Below, one piece after another: positions 10,607-19,259 of a stretch of 23,510 bases of DNA (positions are counted from its first letter, which is position 1; each line of letters opens with the position of its first letter). The notes under the pieces were generated by a model. That model worked only from the letters and a program-made list of their open reading frames with translations, was not told the DNA's origin and did not search any database. Source of the DNA: Ophioceras dolichostomum (lineage: Eukaryota > Ascomycota > Sordariomycetes > Magnaporthales > Ophioceraceae). The DNA lies in the NCBI GenBank assembly GCA_003049485.1, contig PYST01000461.1:2685-26194 (forward strand), in the 5' to 3' direction. The position numbers were made by a program, and so were the translations under genes.

Positions 10607-11451
10607 TCAGTTCCTGCCCATGATTGTAATCGTATGCACGTAACGCAGTTTTCCTCCCTCCATTCTAAACTCGTGCGAATCAGGGTTGCCGGCGAAGCTG
10701 AGGAAGATGCTGACGGTTCCCAATACCTCGTCAATGACATAGCGCCTGGAGTACATACGTTAGCAAGGACTACAGGGAGGCGGTCGGAACTACCTGTCGC
10801 GAGCACTCACCTTTGGTTCAGAACCGGCCCATTCGGTACGCCAACATTGCAGCTCGAGTTCGGATCATTCAACCTGCCCGTGTACGAGCCGCCCTCAAGC
10901 CGATTGCACGGCGTGCCCCAGGGAACCTTGACGCTCTTGTCGTTAAACAGCGAGCAGTACGCGTCCCCTCCGGCCTGGATCGCGGCGCGAGTGTCCCTCT
11001 TGTCCTCTGGGATCTCGTCCCACTTCTCGCGGCTGGAGTAGTACATCGTGCCCGTGGCGTTGAACAGCCAGTCGTCCGAGTCGCTGACTAGCGTCTCGAT
11101 CCTGCTCAGGGAGTTGCCGTCGGCGCCCCAGTGGATCTGGGAGCCGATCACATAGGGGTGCGACCGGTCCGTCACGATGATCTCGGTGTAGGTCGCGCAC
11201 TGCGTCGTGTCCAGCAGGCTGCGGCTGAGGTCGATCTTGAGGGGGGTCGCGAGGATCCAGGACGCGCGCGCTGTGGTCTTGAAGTTCTGCGTGTAATTGG
11301 ACGTGTCGGTCAGGCCGGGCACGAGCGCAGGGTTGCCGGCTGTCTGGGCTGCCACGTAGGCGTCTGCTGAGGCTTTGAGGACCTCACGGGTGCAGGCGGC
11401 TGTGGCGCTGGACGCCAGCGCGACGGCGCTGAGGAGAATGGTCTTCAGCAT
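10607..11451 (-). CDS. Secreted DUF8021-type protein
   Basis: Two exons on the minus strand (11451-10811, 10745-10607) give 259 residues. The 65-base intron has the donor GTGAGT, branch GCTAAC and acceptor CCAG. The ATG at 11451 is preferred over an upstream in-frame Met because it opens a textbook signal peptide (MLKTILLSAVALASSATA) with probable cleavage before the first mature Cys. The conserved C-terminal block matches what I know of the fungal DUF8021 family: CNRLEGGSYTGR, then SCNVGVPNG, and after the intron RYVIDEVLG, DSHEFRMEGGK and LRYVHTI. NYT and NAT are potential N-glycosylation sites, and at least five Cys could form disulphides. It is probably extracellular or cell-wall associated; biochemical function is unknown. 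A TATATA element lies about 150 bp upstream. Confidence 0.85.
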
Positions 11452-11600
11452 GTTGCTGGAACGGTGTGCCGTGAGCTTTGGCTCGGTCTCGATCTTAGCT
11501 CCCGGGGGAAGTCCTGGTGTCCGTCCTCTACCCAAAAACACGGCAGGCAGTCCAGCGACATAGCAAGGAGCGGAGGGCCCAAGCGAGCCATGTCCAGGTC

Positions 11601-11607
11601 TATATAG
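11601..11607 (-). promoter_or_regulatory. TATA box of the DUF8021-type gene
   Basis: CTATATA on the minus strand lies about 150 bases before the ATG at 11451. It is the only good TATA element in this upstream region. A leader of about 100 bases would follow. Confidence 0.5.
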
Positions 11608-12249
11608 CTCATCAGAGGGTATTAATGCTCTAACTCTGAATTTCTGTTTAAAGGTCGACAATTTTTCCTTGGCGGGGAATCTCGGCACCATCGGCAGTTC
11701 TGCGTCCAAGATGGGAGTCTTACAGCTCCCGATCCCCCCTGAATGCGGCCATTCGATGAGTGGGCGCGGCTGTCGGGTGGAGGCTTTAGCCTAACCACAC
11801 CATCTAAACATTACCAAATTTCTCCGCGTTCTTCGCCACTACGTGGAAGTCTTAAAAGTGACGACTGGTGCGGGGAAATAAATTCAACCGCAAAATTGAT
11901 ACCTTCCGCAGGCGAGCTTTTGGCGTGAGACGGGTGAACAGAGATCTCCAAGGTGCTGAATCTGAGCGTCCGGGCCTTGGGCTCCGCACAGCGCAGCGAA
12001 CGATACGCGAGGCCCGACCTGAAAGCTTTTCTCGACAACCACATCAGAGCGGGCTATGATTTGTCAGGGTCATTCGCCCCGATGCTCCGGGTGATGCGCG
12101 ACCCACTCGTTTTTGCCCGGCCGACTCTTCACTCCCGGACGGCGGTTCGCAAGGAGTAATCGCTGCCGCCGCCGATTCCTCACTTCTCACGTTCTCGTTC
12201 TCTTCTATGTGCAACCTCGCTTCTCACTAACCTGCCTTCGATTCCAAAA
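11608..12249. other. Upstream region of the DUF8021-type gene, with a possible coding scrap
   Basis: The left part is promoter DNA for the minus-strand gene. A plus-strand frame at 11953-12159 has a protein-like stretch (DLKAFLDNHIRAGYDL) ending TAVRKE, with no recognised domain and no clear start. It could be a fragment of the decayed locus that follows. Pyrimidine-rich DNA at 12175-12240 resembles a fungal leader. Confidence 0.35.
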
Positions 12250-12879
12250 ATGTCTTCGGCGCACCCTGTCGCACACGCCGACATCATCAATCATATCGCT
12301 CGATCTAGGCACAGCCGACCAATACCCCGGGGCGCGACCGTCTTCGGCGGAGACGGCTCCCGACGCCCTATCTAGGTGACCCAGCCCAAAGAGAGAGCCA
12401 AACGCAGGCGTCACTAGGCAAGAGAAAAAGAGACGCTCCTCAACGATCTGGGTGGCAGTTAGTTTATCGCCAAACCCGAGAACAAGGTCTCTTCGGCACA
12501 GGCGTGCTCAGCGCCGTCGCGCTCACCGCTGTCGTGCCTATCACCGACCTTACCGGCAGAGATTCTCACCGGCAAAAATCCTCAGATGACCCCCAAAGTC
12601 GTTGGCCTTAGCGGTGACCGTTGTCTCGTTCGTCGCAAAGGGAGGGACGCGGCTCGATCTCACGACAGTGGACTTATCACTTATGAAAGCATCGCGAAAG
12701 AAGAATCATGGAAGCGCCCTGAAAGAGCCGAGAAAGGGCAGCCGAAAAGGCTTCCGCTCGCAGAGGAGGCTCGCATACGTGCTGAAATGGAAGCGATCCA
12801 CCGGTCCCAGAATTACCAAGGTACTTCCGTACCACCTACGTTGCCACAGGAGCGCGTTTCTTTACCTGTACCCATATAA
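12250..12879 (+). pseudogene. Degenerate ORF with three amber stops, unknown function
   Basis: One frame runs from the ATG at 12250 to TAA at 12877, broken by TAG at 12373, 12415 and 12460. The ATG follows a CT-rich leader ending CCAAAA. The product starts MSSAHPVAHADII and becomes basic. After the stops comes a long clean part (from about 12586) that is charged and probably helical (KEESWKRPERAEKGQ, LAEEARIRAEMEAIHRSQ). No motif identifies the family. The three stops lie within 90 bases, so an unrecognised intron covering them is possible, but no convincing donor-acceptor pair is visible. A second frame at 12602-13036 is open but low-complexity. Confidence 0.35.
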
Positions 12880-13135
12880 TTACGAGTTCTTTCCCAACCG
12901 CGTTTATCAACATCCTACACCAAATCTTGATGCGGTCTTCTACCTTCTCTTTTTTTTATTCTTCAATCACACGTTTCCTCGCAACACCCGGCCGACTACT
13001 TTCTGCACTATTTCCAATGTGTTTGATTACAAGTAAAGTCTTACAGCCTCCCCTACCTCGTTCCTTTCAGTGCGCCTTCCAGCTCGCATGTTTACTAATT
13101 CCTTCATCTACTTCAATTCTCCTCTAGCCGCCGCA

Positions 13136-13438
13136 ATGTCCGGGACGCAGGCGATATCTCTAAAACAACAGACGGGACTCTCCGCGAGTCGACGTGCAGT
13201 GCTACCAGCTCCAGCCATAGTCGACGGTATAAAATCGACGATGGCAGTCAAGTAGGACGGTCACATCCTGCGCAGCCGGGTCGTCCACCGCCTCATGCGC
13301 AGCGAGAAGCGGCTTGTCGCGCAACCCTACCAACGGCCGTTGATCACCTTCCTTGCTGCTCTTCTTGTCCTCGTCCTCGCCCTTGCCTTTCTTCTCCCCC
13401 CTCCTTCTTCTTCTGCTTTCCTCCCCCGCCCCGATTAA
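13136..13438 (+). pseudogene. Small tail-anchored ORF interrupted by one amber codon
   Basis: The frame from the ATG at 13136 to tandem stops TAA TAA at 13436 is 100 codons with a single TAG at codon 40 (13253-13255). Before the stop the product is short and basic. After it come a basic segment and a strong hydrophobic helix (ITFLAALLVLVLALAFLL), then a Pro/Ser tail, which is the layout of a C-terminally anchored membrane protein. The terminal stop overlaps an AATAAA signal at 13437-13442. The sequence just before the ATG (CTCCTCTAG) could be a splice acceptor, so this may be the last exon of a larger gene. Function is unknown. Confidence 0.35.
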
Positions 13439-13974
13439 TAAAGCTCAGCATCTAGACTAATTAACCGTTTGAATTTCTATTAGATTGCACCGGGCGCCAC
13501 CTGGCAGTTTTCGCTCCAACAGCACCGGTGACTAGCGGGTATCACCAACCCCGTCAACATCATCTGTCGCAGAAGGACGACGTCCCACGGCCTGGTGCCA
13601 AACTAGTCCAGGCCGGAAGTCACTGGCTGGCTGATCTAGACATAACTCGACTTCTCTAGTCTTCTGCTGCCAGCTACATATCTCGTGCTGAGGTGTTTGA
13701 TTCCTTTCCTTTGCCAGTAACATTGAGAACACGCGTCTCTACCCAGCCTCTGGTTCTGGCACGCAGAGGCAAGCACTGGGTGACCACTGCTAGCGTGCTG
13801 GAGCCAACAAGACTTCGGCAACCGGTCGTTTCTTCACGGGTGAAGGAATCCTCTTGCAAGCGTATAGAATGAGAGCAATGAAGTTATTCGATTGTTCGGT
13901 TGTTTGAATAAAGTATATTGTCTCTATCTTGTTCCTCAATCAATCTACATGGCATGCGTGACGGTGTTGACTAG
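13439..13974. other. Non-coding DNA, possibly old repeat sequence
   Basis: No convincing gene. Several overlapping minus-strand frames at 13532-13859 are shadows of each other. The segment 13870-13955 is AT-rich and includes AATAAAG and a run ending CAATCAATCTACA, resembling the 3' part of some fungal LTRs, but I could not find a matching start or target duplication. Confidence 0.35.
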
Positions 13975-14404
13975 TCCTAGGCTTGACTTTAAACTACTTC
14001 ACAATGCGGCCCATGCCCGTATCGTGGTCCTAGGCATGACTTTAAACTAGCCCCCAACGCGACTGATTCCCGCGTCGGAAGGTCTCAGGCAGGACAGTCG
14101 CGTGCCCCCCGCGGGGCGACTCGAACATGCAATCGCGGAGCGAGTAGTCCTGGACGTGACCCTAAACTGCCCATTTTTGCCTAAGTAGTACCTACCGGTG
14201 CGGAATATGGAAGCATGTCTTCGAAGTAAGATTTCACAAAGGGATCAGGCCACTCCCACGTGTAGCGAGATGTTGGGCTCCGCAGCGTTTCTAGTTTCCT
14301 GCTAGCTTCTCGATCGATTTTCAAGAACACTTATGATCCTGGGCATGACGTGAAACCGCCTAACCACCTACCTACCTAAGTTTCTAGCACGACTCTAAAC
14401 TGCC
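13975..14404 (+). repeat. Five dispersed copies of a degenerate 22-25-bp motif
   Basis: Related sequences of the form TCCTrGGCaTGACttTAAACTgCC occur in the same orientation at 13975-13997, 14028-14052, 14148-14172, 14337-14360 and 14383-14404, spaced 46 to 189 bases apart. The core TGAC(T/C)(T/C)TAAACT is most conserved. The intervening sequences are not obviously alike, so this is not a simple tandem repeat. An ACCTACCTACCTAAG motif lies between copies 4 and 5. No coding signal overlaps. Confidence 0.6.
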
Positions 14405-14590
14405 TGTGCATTCAAGTAAGTTATTCGTCTCCTTTTCCCCTCACGGCTCCTCCCCTCCCAGTGATCGATCATTTGGCTTCATTGGCCACTTCCACTTTCG
14501 CCATCCCTTCTTGCCGTTTGATATGCTCTTGCCTGGAATTTCATAATCCTTCCAAATGTGCTATGTGCTCCTTCCTGCATTTTGGGTTCA

Positions 14591-14670
14591 CATTGTTCTT
14601 TCCTTATTCGCAACGTTCTTTCCTTACTCACAATGTTCTTTCCTTATTTGCGACGTTCCTTTCCGTTCAG
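14591..14670 (+). repeat. Tandem repeat, four units of 20 bp
   Basis: Four adjacent 20-bp units follow the pattern CAAyGTTCTTTCCTTAyTyr, with the last unit diverging at its end. The array lies about 50 bp before LTR copy 2. It is pyrimidine-rich on this strand and may once have been part of the promoter or leader of the decayed gene that starts at 15108. Confidence 0.8.
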
Positions 14671-14722
14671 TTTGTTTCCATACTAATGAGTTACATCCCA
14701 GATCTGAACTTTTTTCTCCGGT

Positions 14723-14956
14723 TGTTGAACCACTGGGTGCACCTCTCTGCACCCATGAGGAACTAGTTGCCTCAGTCATCAAGGCATCCACCTCAACAGA
14801 CCTCAGATCACGTGGACCCTCAGGAGTCGCCTACAAAAGCACTCCCTCCGGCCCACGCGTAGACTAGCCTTTTCTCTTCCTCGTGCATCATTCAGATCAA
14901 TAGAATCGGTTTACCACACGCGTGTCTTTTCCAATTGGAACCCTGGCCTTCCAACA
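14723..14956 (+). mobile_element. Solo-LTR-like element, copy 2 (subfamily B)
   Basis: A 234-bp element with TGTTGAACC and CCAACA ends and an exact 5-bp duplication, CCGGT, at 14718-14722 and 14957-14961. It differs from copy 1 mainly in its first two thirds: CACTGGGTGCACC replaces CACGGTTGGGTGCAC, and the 10-bp hairpin of subfamily A is degenerate. The last ~50 bases are the same as in copy 1. It is inserted about 150 bp upstream of the ATG at 15108, probably in that gene's promoter. Confidence 0.8.
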
Positions 14957-15107
14957 CCGGTCTTCTCGTCGGCGCCCAACCAGAGCACTCGTCAACGTTC
15001 GGTTCGTCTCTCTCGACCGCAGAAGACTCAATTCCTCCTTCTCTACGAACACTCATATTTCACGTTCACCTTCACCTCGGAATTCCCCACAGCAATTGAC
15101 GGCCGAA

Positions 15108-16348
15108 ATGGCATCGCCACGCAGCCCTACCGAACAGTTCGAGAGTCCCTCCAAGCGTCGCCGCACCACTGAAGTCAAGGGCGAGAACGACGAATTCACT
15201 GAGCTCCAGGACGCCAACGACAAACCCATCATGGACGAGCTGGCGATGGGTGTAGTGAGATCCCAAAATCCTCATCGATACACTTTCCGACTACCTCGAG
15301 CAGGAATGGTCCAGCGCGGAGGACAAAAAGAATCTCCTCGGCGACTCACGGAATTACTCTCGGGACTTCCAGAAGCTGTTCGAGAAGTATCAAAGTGCCA
15401 GCGAGCCGACGCCTCTGGCTGGCCCCAAGTACCAAGGCTTTGCCACGAGGCCAGAATGGCAAGTTCCCCTCTCACAGCGCCAGCCGATCCTCCAAGGCAA
15501 CACAAGCAAGAACCCGACCGGCATCGACGAGTCGATCACCCAGCGTCTTGATGTCGCCGAGCGAAAACTTGGGATGGGTAACGTGATCAATACCTACACC
15601 GTCAAGAAGGCGGGACTGGGACCACCGACAGTCACCGCCACCGCCAGCCTGGCAATCTTGAAGTAATTACAACTCCCAGTCCGTCTACCTACCACACAGT
15701 GTCGCTGCCGCCGTGAAAACGCTCATCAATCGGCTGTTCTGGGAGGTCAAGAACGACGACATGTGGTTGAAATGCGCATCTCTCTCCTTCATCCTCGATT
15801 TCCTGGGAATCAAGGTGAATAGTGACATCAACCCACGAAGCCGACGGCAAGACCATTCCCGGCAACACGAACGAGGCCCAGGAGAAGACTCTAGCCCTGA
15901 GCAACACACTTCGATGCCGCGCCGCCACCAAACACCAGCTCTTGAAGACTGCAAATGTGGCCCATGCCTGGGAGGTTTGGCCGCCAAGCGGTGAGGTGGA
16001 GCGAGGAGTCGCCTCCAGTCTTTCGGACAAGGATATTTGTTGGTTGGGCTTCAAGGGGGAAAAAGCAAACACGCGCGTGGTAAACCAATCTGTTGATTCT
16101 GATGATGTACAGGAAATAGTAAAGCTAGTCTACGCGTGAGTTGGAGGAATCGCTTTTGTAAGCGATTCCAAGGGGCCCACGTGACCTAAGGTCTGTCGAG
16201 GGGGCTGCCTTGGTGACTGAGGCAACTCGTCCACGTGGGTGCACGGAAGTGCACCCAACCGTGGTTCAACAATATTGCCAATCTGTTCGGCGAGGAACCG
16301 GTGGAGGATGCCTTCGAATGGGGCTACGGAGACGGCTCTGCAGCCTAA
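15108..16348 (+). pseudogene. Frameshifted gene of unknown function, split by an LTR-like element
   Basis: From the ATG at 15108 the product opens MASPRSPTEQFESPSKRRR, a basic nuclear-localisation-like head, then an acidic stretch. Reading continues only by shifting one base three times: at about 15258, at 15664 and at 15821. Each new frame at once reads as good protein (TLSDYLEQEWSSAEDKKNLL; KTLINRLFWEVKNDD; THEADGKTIPGNTNEAQEK). The frame then meets LTR copy 3 at 16038. Leaving out that element and one copy of its duplication resumes the same frame (ANLFGEEPVEDAFEWGYGDG) to TAA at 16346. The ancestor was about 330 residues, charged, without membrane segments. I do not recognise the family. 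All three shifts go the same way, so assembly errors deserve consideration, but the insertion alone destroys the C-terminus. Confidence 0.65.
16038..16271 (-). mobile_element. Solo-LTR-like element, copy 3 (subfamily A, inverted)
   Basis: A 234-bp element on the minus strand, with the exact duplication ATATT at 16033-16037 and 16272-16276. Read on its own strand it nearly matches copy 1 up to the GGTTTACCAC region and keeps the 10-bp hairpin. The last ~35 bases are strongly diverged although still ending CCAACA. It interrupts the reading frame of the decayed gene at 15108-16348 between codons for Ile and Ala. Confidence 0.8.
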
Positions 16349-18000
16349 CCAACGGTGGGCAGGTGGCTGGAGAGTTTAGGTCGTCTGGATGTTTTCGGAT
16401 TGGGTGTGGTCGTTTGGGATTGCGTGTTCTGGCTTCGTTGGTCTTGGGTCTCCCAAGGCAGTTCTCAGGTCAACCAACTTGAATAGTCGCTCTTTATTCC
16501 CGGGCGGACAAGCATACCGGCCGTCAATCTCAACTTTCGCTTGGGCTTAACTCGGCGTTCTAAATCAACCAACTTCGACAGTCATTCGTTTTACTTTTTG
16601 TTCCCAAGTCGTCGACAAGTTTTCTTTCTCGAGTCGACACCAGTGATTTGAACAAACAAGTCTCGAAACACCAGAGTGAAACCGCCCAGCTCCTAAAGCG
16701 CCGCTCCTGGCAATGTTTAAACTGACGGGGCTGTTTGATGAGGCCCTTCTAACATGCTTAAGGCGTCCCGCGCATGCGGACACGGCTCCCGTACGTTGAT
16801 ATCACGTAAAAGAACGCATCCTTGCAAGACAATCATCGCGGCCTCGCAAGTCAGTCTGGTGAGCTCGTTTCCTCAATCCCCATGCTTTCTCCATGCCGTT
16901 ACGTCCCCAACAGCACTCTCTACCTTTATCTCGCACATCGCGCGTTATGAGATCAAGTCGCGCGGCCAAATTCCGAATCCCTTCATCCTGGCATTCATCA
17001 CATAGATCGCATTTTTGGACCTTATCTGTTTCTTAAGACACTGCATCTCACCTGATCGTAAGTTTCATTGCGCAGGCCGCCGAAATGTTATGTACTTGAC
17101 CGAATTGTAGTAAATCCCCCTGTGCTATCTTCTAACCATCGATATATGTAAGGTGAGTCCAATCTGCCAAGCTGGGGACTGTCCGACGATCTCATGGCTT
17201 ATGTGGAGAGCAGCCAGCCGGGTCCAGAAGTTGTTGCTGAGATCCGCGAGCCCGATGACGCCGCGCCGGCCGACGATGCCGAGCCCGGGCTTGGATTACT
17301 ACAGCTGAGGAGAGCAGCTCACCCGCATGGCAAGCTACTCTCAACGAAGCTGAAAACGCGGTTGTCGAAGGCTCGTAACTAGAGACAATAAGTTTTTTTA
17401 TTCTTTTTGACTTTCACGTTTTATTCATGAACATCAACGTGGGAGTGAACGTTGCAGTAATGGAAGTGCCACGCACTAATCATAAAACCGTCTGTTCAGA
17501 ACCAACCCAACGAGGCCAATCCTGTCATGCGCGCAGAGGTTCAAGTGAGACCTACCTGGTGGGCCATAAAGTTGTCCATGTGGACGCGGAGGAGCTCGAT
17601 TCTTCCGACATGGGGGGCTGGTGTTCTGGGATTGCGGTCAAAGATACGGCGTGAACAAGACGTCATAGTCGTGTGTTGCGGTATGAAAAGGCCGCATCGA
17701 AGACGGAGATATCACAGGCTCGGCGACATTTATCCATGGACGGCGAGCCGACAGACTCATCATTAACCAGCAGATAGTCCGCGTCTTCGAGGGTTGACTC
17801 CTTATATATGCCTTACAAAGCGGCGGTTCTGGTCCGCTCTCTCAAACTCGACGTCCATCTTCGGATTGATAGTGCTGTAGCGTATCGTGTAATGTATCCA
17901 GCAGCGAGAACTGCCGTATCGAGCTATGTAATGTATGGTATGGTAAAAATACCCTACGTAGAGGAACACAGTACAACACATTGCTGACTCTAGCACGGAA
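16349..18000. other. Degenerate DNA between two pseudogenes
   Basis: No intact gene. A pair of related motifs, TCAACCAACTT followed by AGTCGCTC or AGTCATTC, lies at 16470-16493 and 16565-16589. An open but startless minus frame of 76 codons (17032-16805) has a Cys-rich start (CDLCDECQDEGI). Plus frames at 17194-17382 and 17427-17766 look partly protein-like and may be remnants of the N-terminal half of the helicase copy that becomes recognisable at 18.0 kb, but I could not align them convincingly. AT-rich sequence with repeated GTAATGTAT-like words fills 17880-17960. Confidence 0.4.
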
Positions 18001-18877
18001 GACGGTTGCCTGGATCAAGATGGTGGTATATCTGTCTGCTGATGATGAGCCCGACGGCGATGCGACATGAAAGGCATGGAGTCCTTCCGCACCAAGTATA
18101 GCGTCCCGAACCCGCCGGTTTTGATTCGCCTACACAGCCTGGACGTCGAGTACACCAGGGAACGGACCGGACCACGGGCCGAGGTACCTACAAGAAGAAC
18201 CATTCTATCTTCTACCAGAATAAGGCTGAAGGTGCTGTCTTGACCAGAACCAGGATGAAGCTGCCGGCATTGCGATCGAGGACGCCTCCCCCGCGCAGTT
18301 TGCATTCGCCAAAGCGTCTCAGAAGGCCGACCGTCGCAGCGCCGCCACGACGAAAAAGCGCCTCGAGATCCAGACCTTGCACGAGGCCGCATGCGGGCTA
18401 TTCGAGAGGTCGATGAATGACAACAACTCTCAATACGCCATTTTGCAGACGCTGATCGGCAAAGTCACGAAGCGTGGCACGCCGAGGAAGAGCGACGCAT
18501 CCGCCCTTCGCAAGGATATCCGATCCTTGTACGGTGATAGTTCGGACACATTCCATGGCATCATCGCCTGCGCTCCCACGACGGCACGAGCCGTGTTTTT
18601 TTTTACGACAGTGCTTCAACCCTCGTTGGCTGTTCATTGACGGACGAGGCCGCCAAGATGAAAGAGGTCACTCGCGTCGCCGCCATAGCATCCTTCAACG
18701 GAGACGTCGTACTCATCCGGGCGATCCCCGCTACCTAGAGGCATTCGTCTCGTCGCATGGCGAGCGGGGTAGCAGCCTGGCTGCCGATCCGTACCTCCAC
18801 CAGCTTCGAGCTGTCTCTCATGAGCCTGAAGATAACAACCACGGCTTCCGATTGTCCCCCTCAATCCCCTCCCGGGG

Positions 18878-19259
18878 CTGCAATGTACGGTATTGTAATG
18901 TGTGTTGAACCACTGGGTGCACCTCTCTGCACCCATGAGGAACTAGTTGCCTCAGTCATCAAGGCATCCACCTCAACAGACCTCAGATCACGTGGACCCT
19001 CAGGAGTCGCCTACAAAAGCACTCCCTCCGGCCCACGCGTAGACTAGCTTTTTCCCTTCCTCGTACATCATCAGAATCAACAGATTGGTTTACCACACGC
19101 GTGTCTTTTCCAATTGGAACCCTGGCCTTCCAACAATGTGTTTAGTATTGTATCTGGTACCGCGTTACTATACCTGCCACATACAGTACACTACCACGTA
19201 CAACACACGGATAGGTCGGTAATACAATACAAAGGCCAATACGTTACATTACATTGCAG
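18878..19259. mobile_element. Possible inverted-repeat (MITE-like) element carrying LTR copy 4
   Basis: The segment begins CTGCAATGTA and ends TTACATTGCAG. Its outer 10 bases are near-perfect inverted repeats, and the similarity continues inward with a gap (CGGTATTG against CGTATTG). Without the LTR-like element and one duplication, about 144 bp of AT-rich, non-coding sequence remains. Flanking helicase-like sequence on both sides suggests insertion into that pseudogene. I could not define a target duplication, so the exact ends and class are uncertain. Confidence 0.4.
18903..19135 (+). mobile_element. Solo-LTR-like element, copy 4 (B/A mosaic)
   Basis: A 233-bp element with TGTTGAACC and CCAACA ends and the exact duplication ATGTG at 18898-18902 and 19136-19140. 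Its first ~147 bases read identically to copy 2 (subfamily B). From the GTACATCATCAGAATC stretch onward it matches copies 1 and 3 (subfamily A). It lies inside the inverted-repeat element, which lies inside the helicase pseudogene. Confidence 0.8.

Noticed and set aside
13870..13955. 3' end of a different, longer LTR
   Set aside because: AATAAAG and a CA-type end look suggestive, but no TG start with a matching 5-bp duplication was found.
14723..16271. LTR copies 2 and 3 as the two ends of one retrotransposon
   Set aside because: They are in opposite orientation, belong to different subfamilies and have different target duplications.
17876..17996. Second copy of the inverted-repeat element
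   Set aside because: It shares GTAATGTAT-like words and AT richness with 18878-19259, but its ends do not match the CTGCAATGTA termini.
14723..19135. LTR copies 2 and 4 (same orientation) flanking a 4-kb retrotransposon
   Set aside because: Each has its own pair of 5-bp duplications, and the interior lacks reverse transcriptase, integrase or a primer-binding site. It contains helicase and unrelated remnants.
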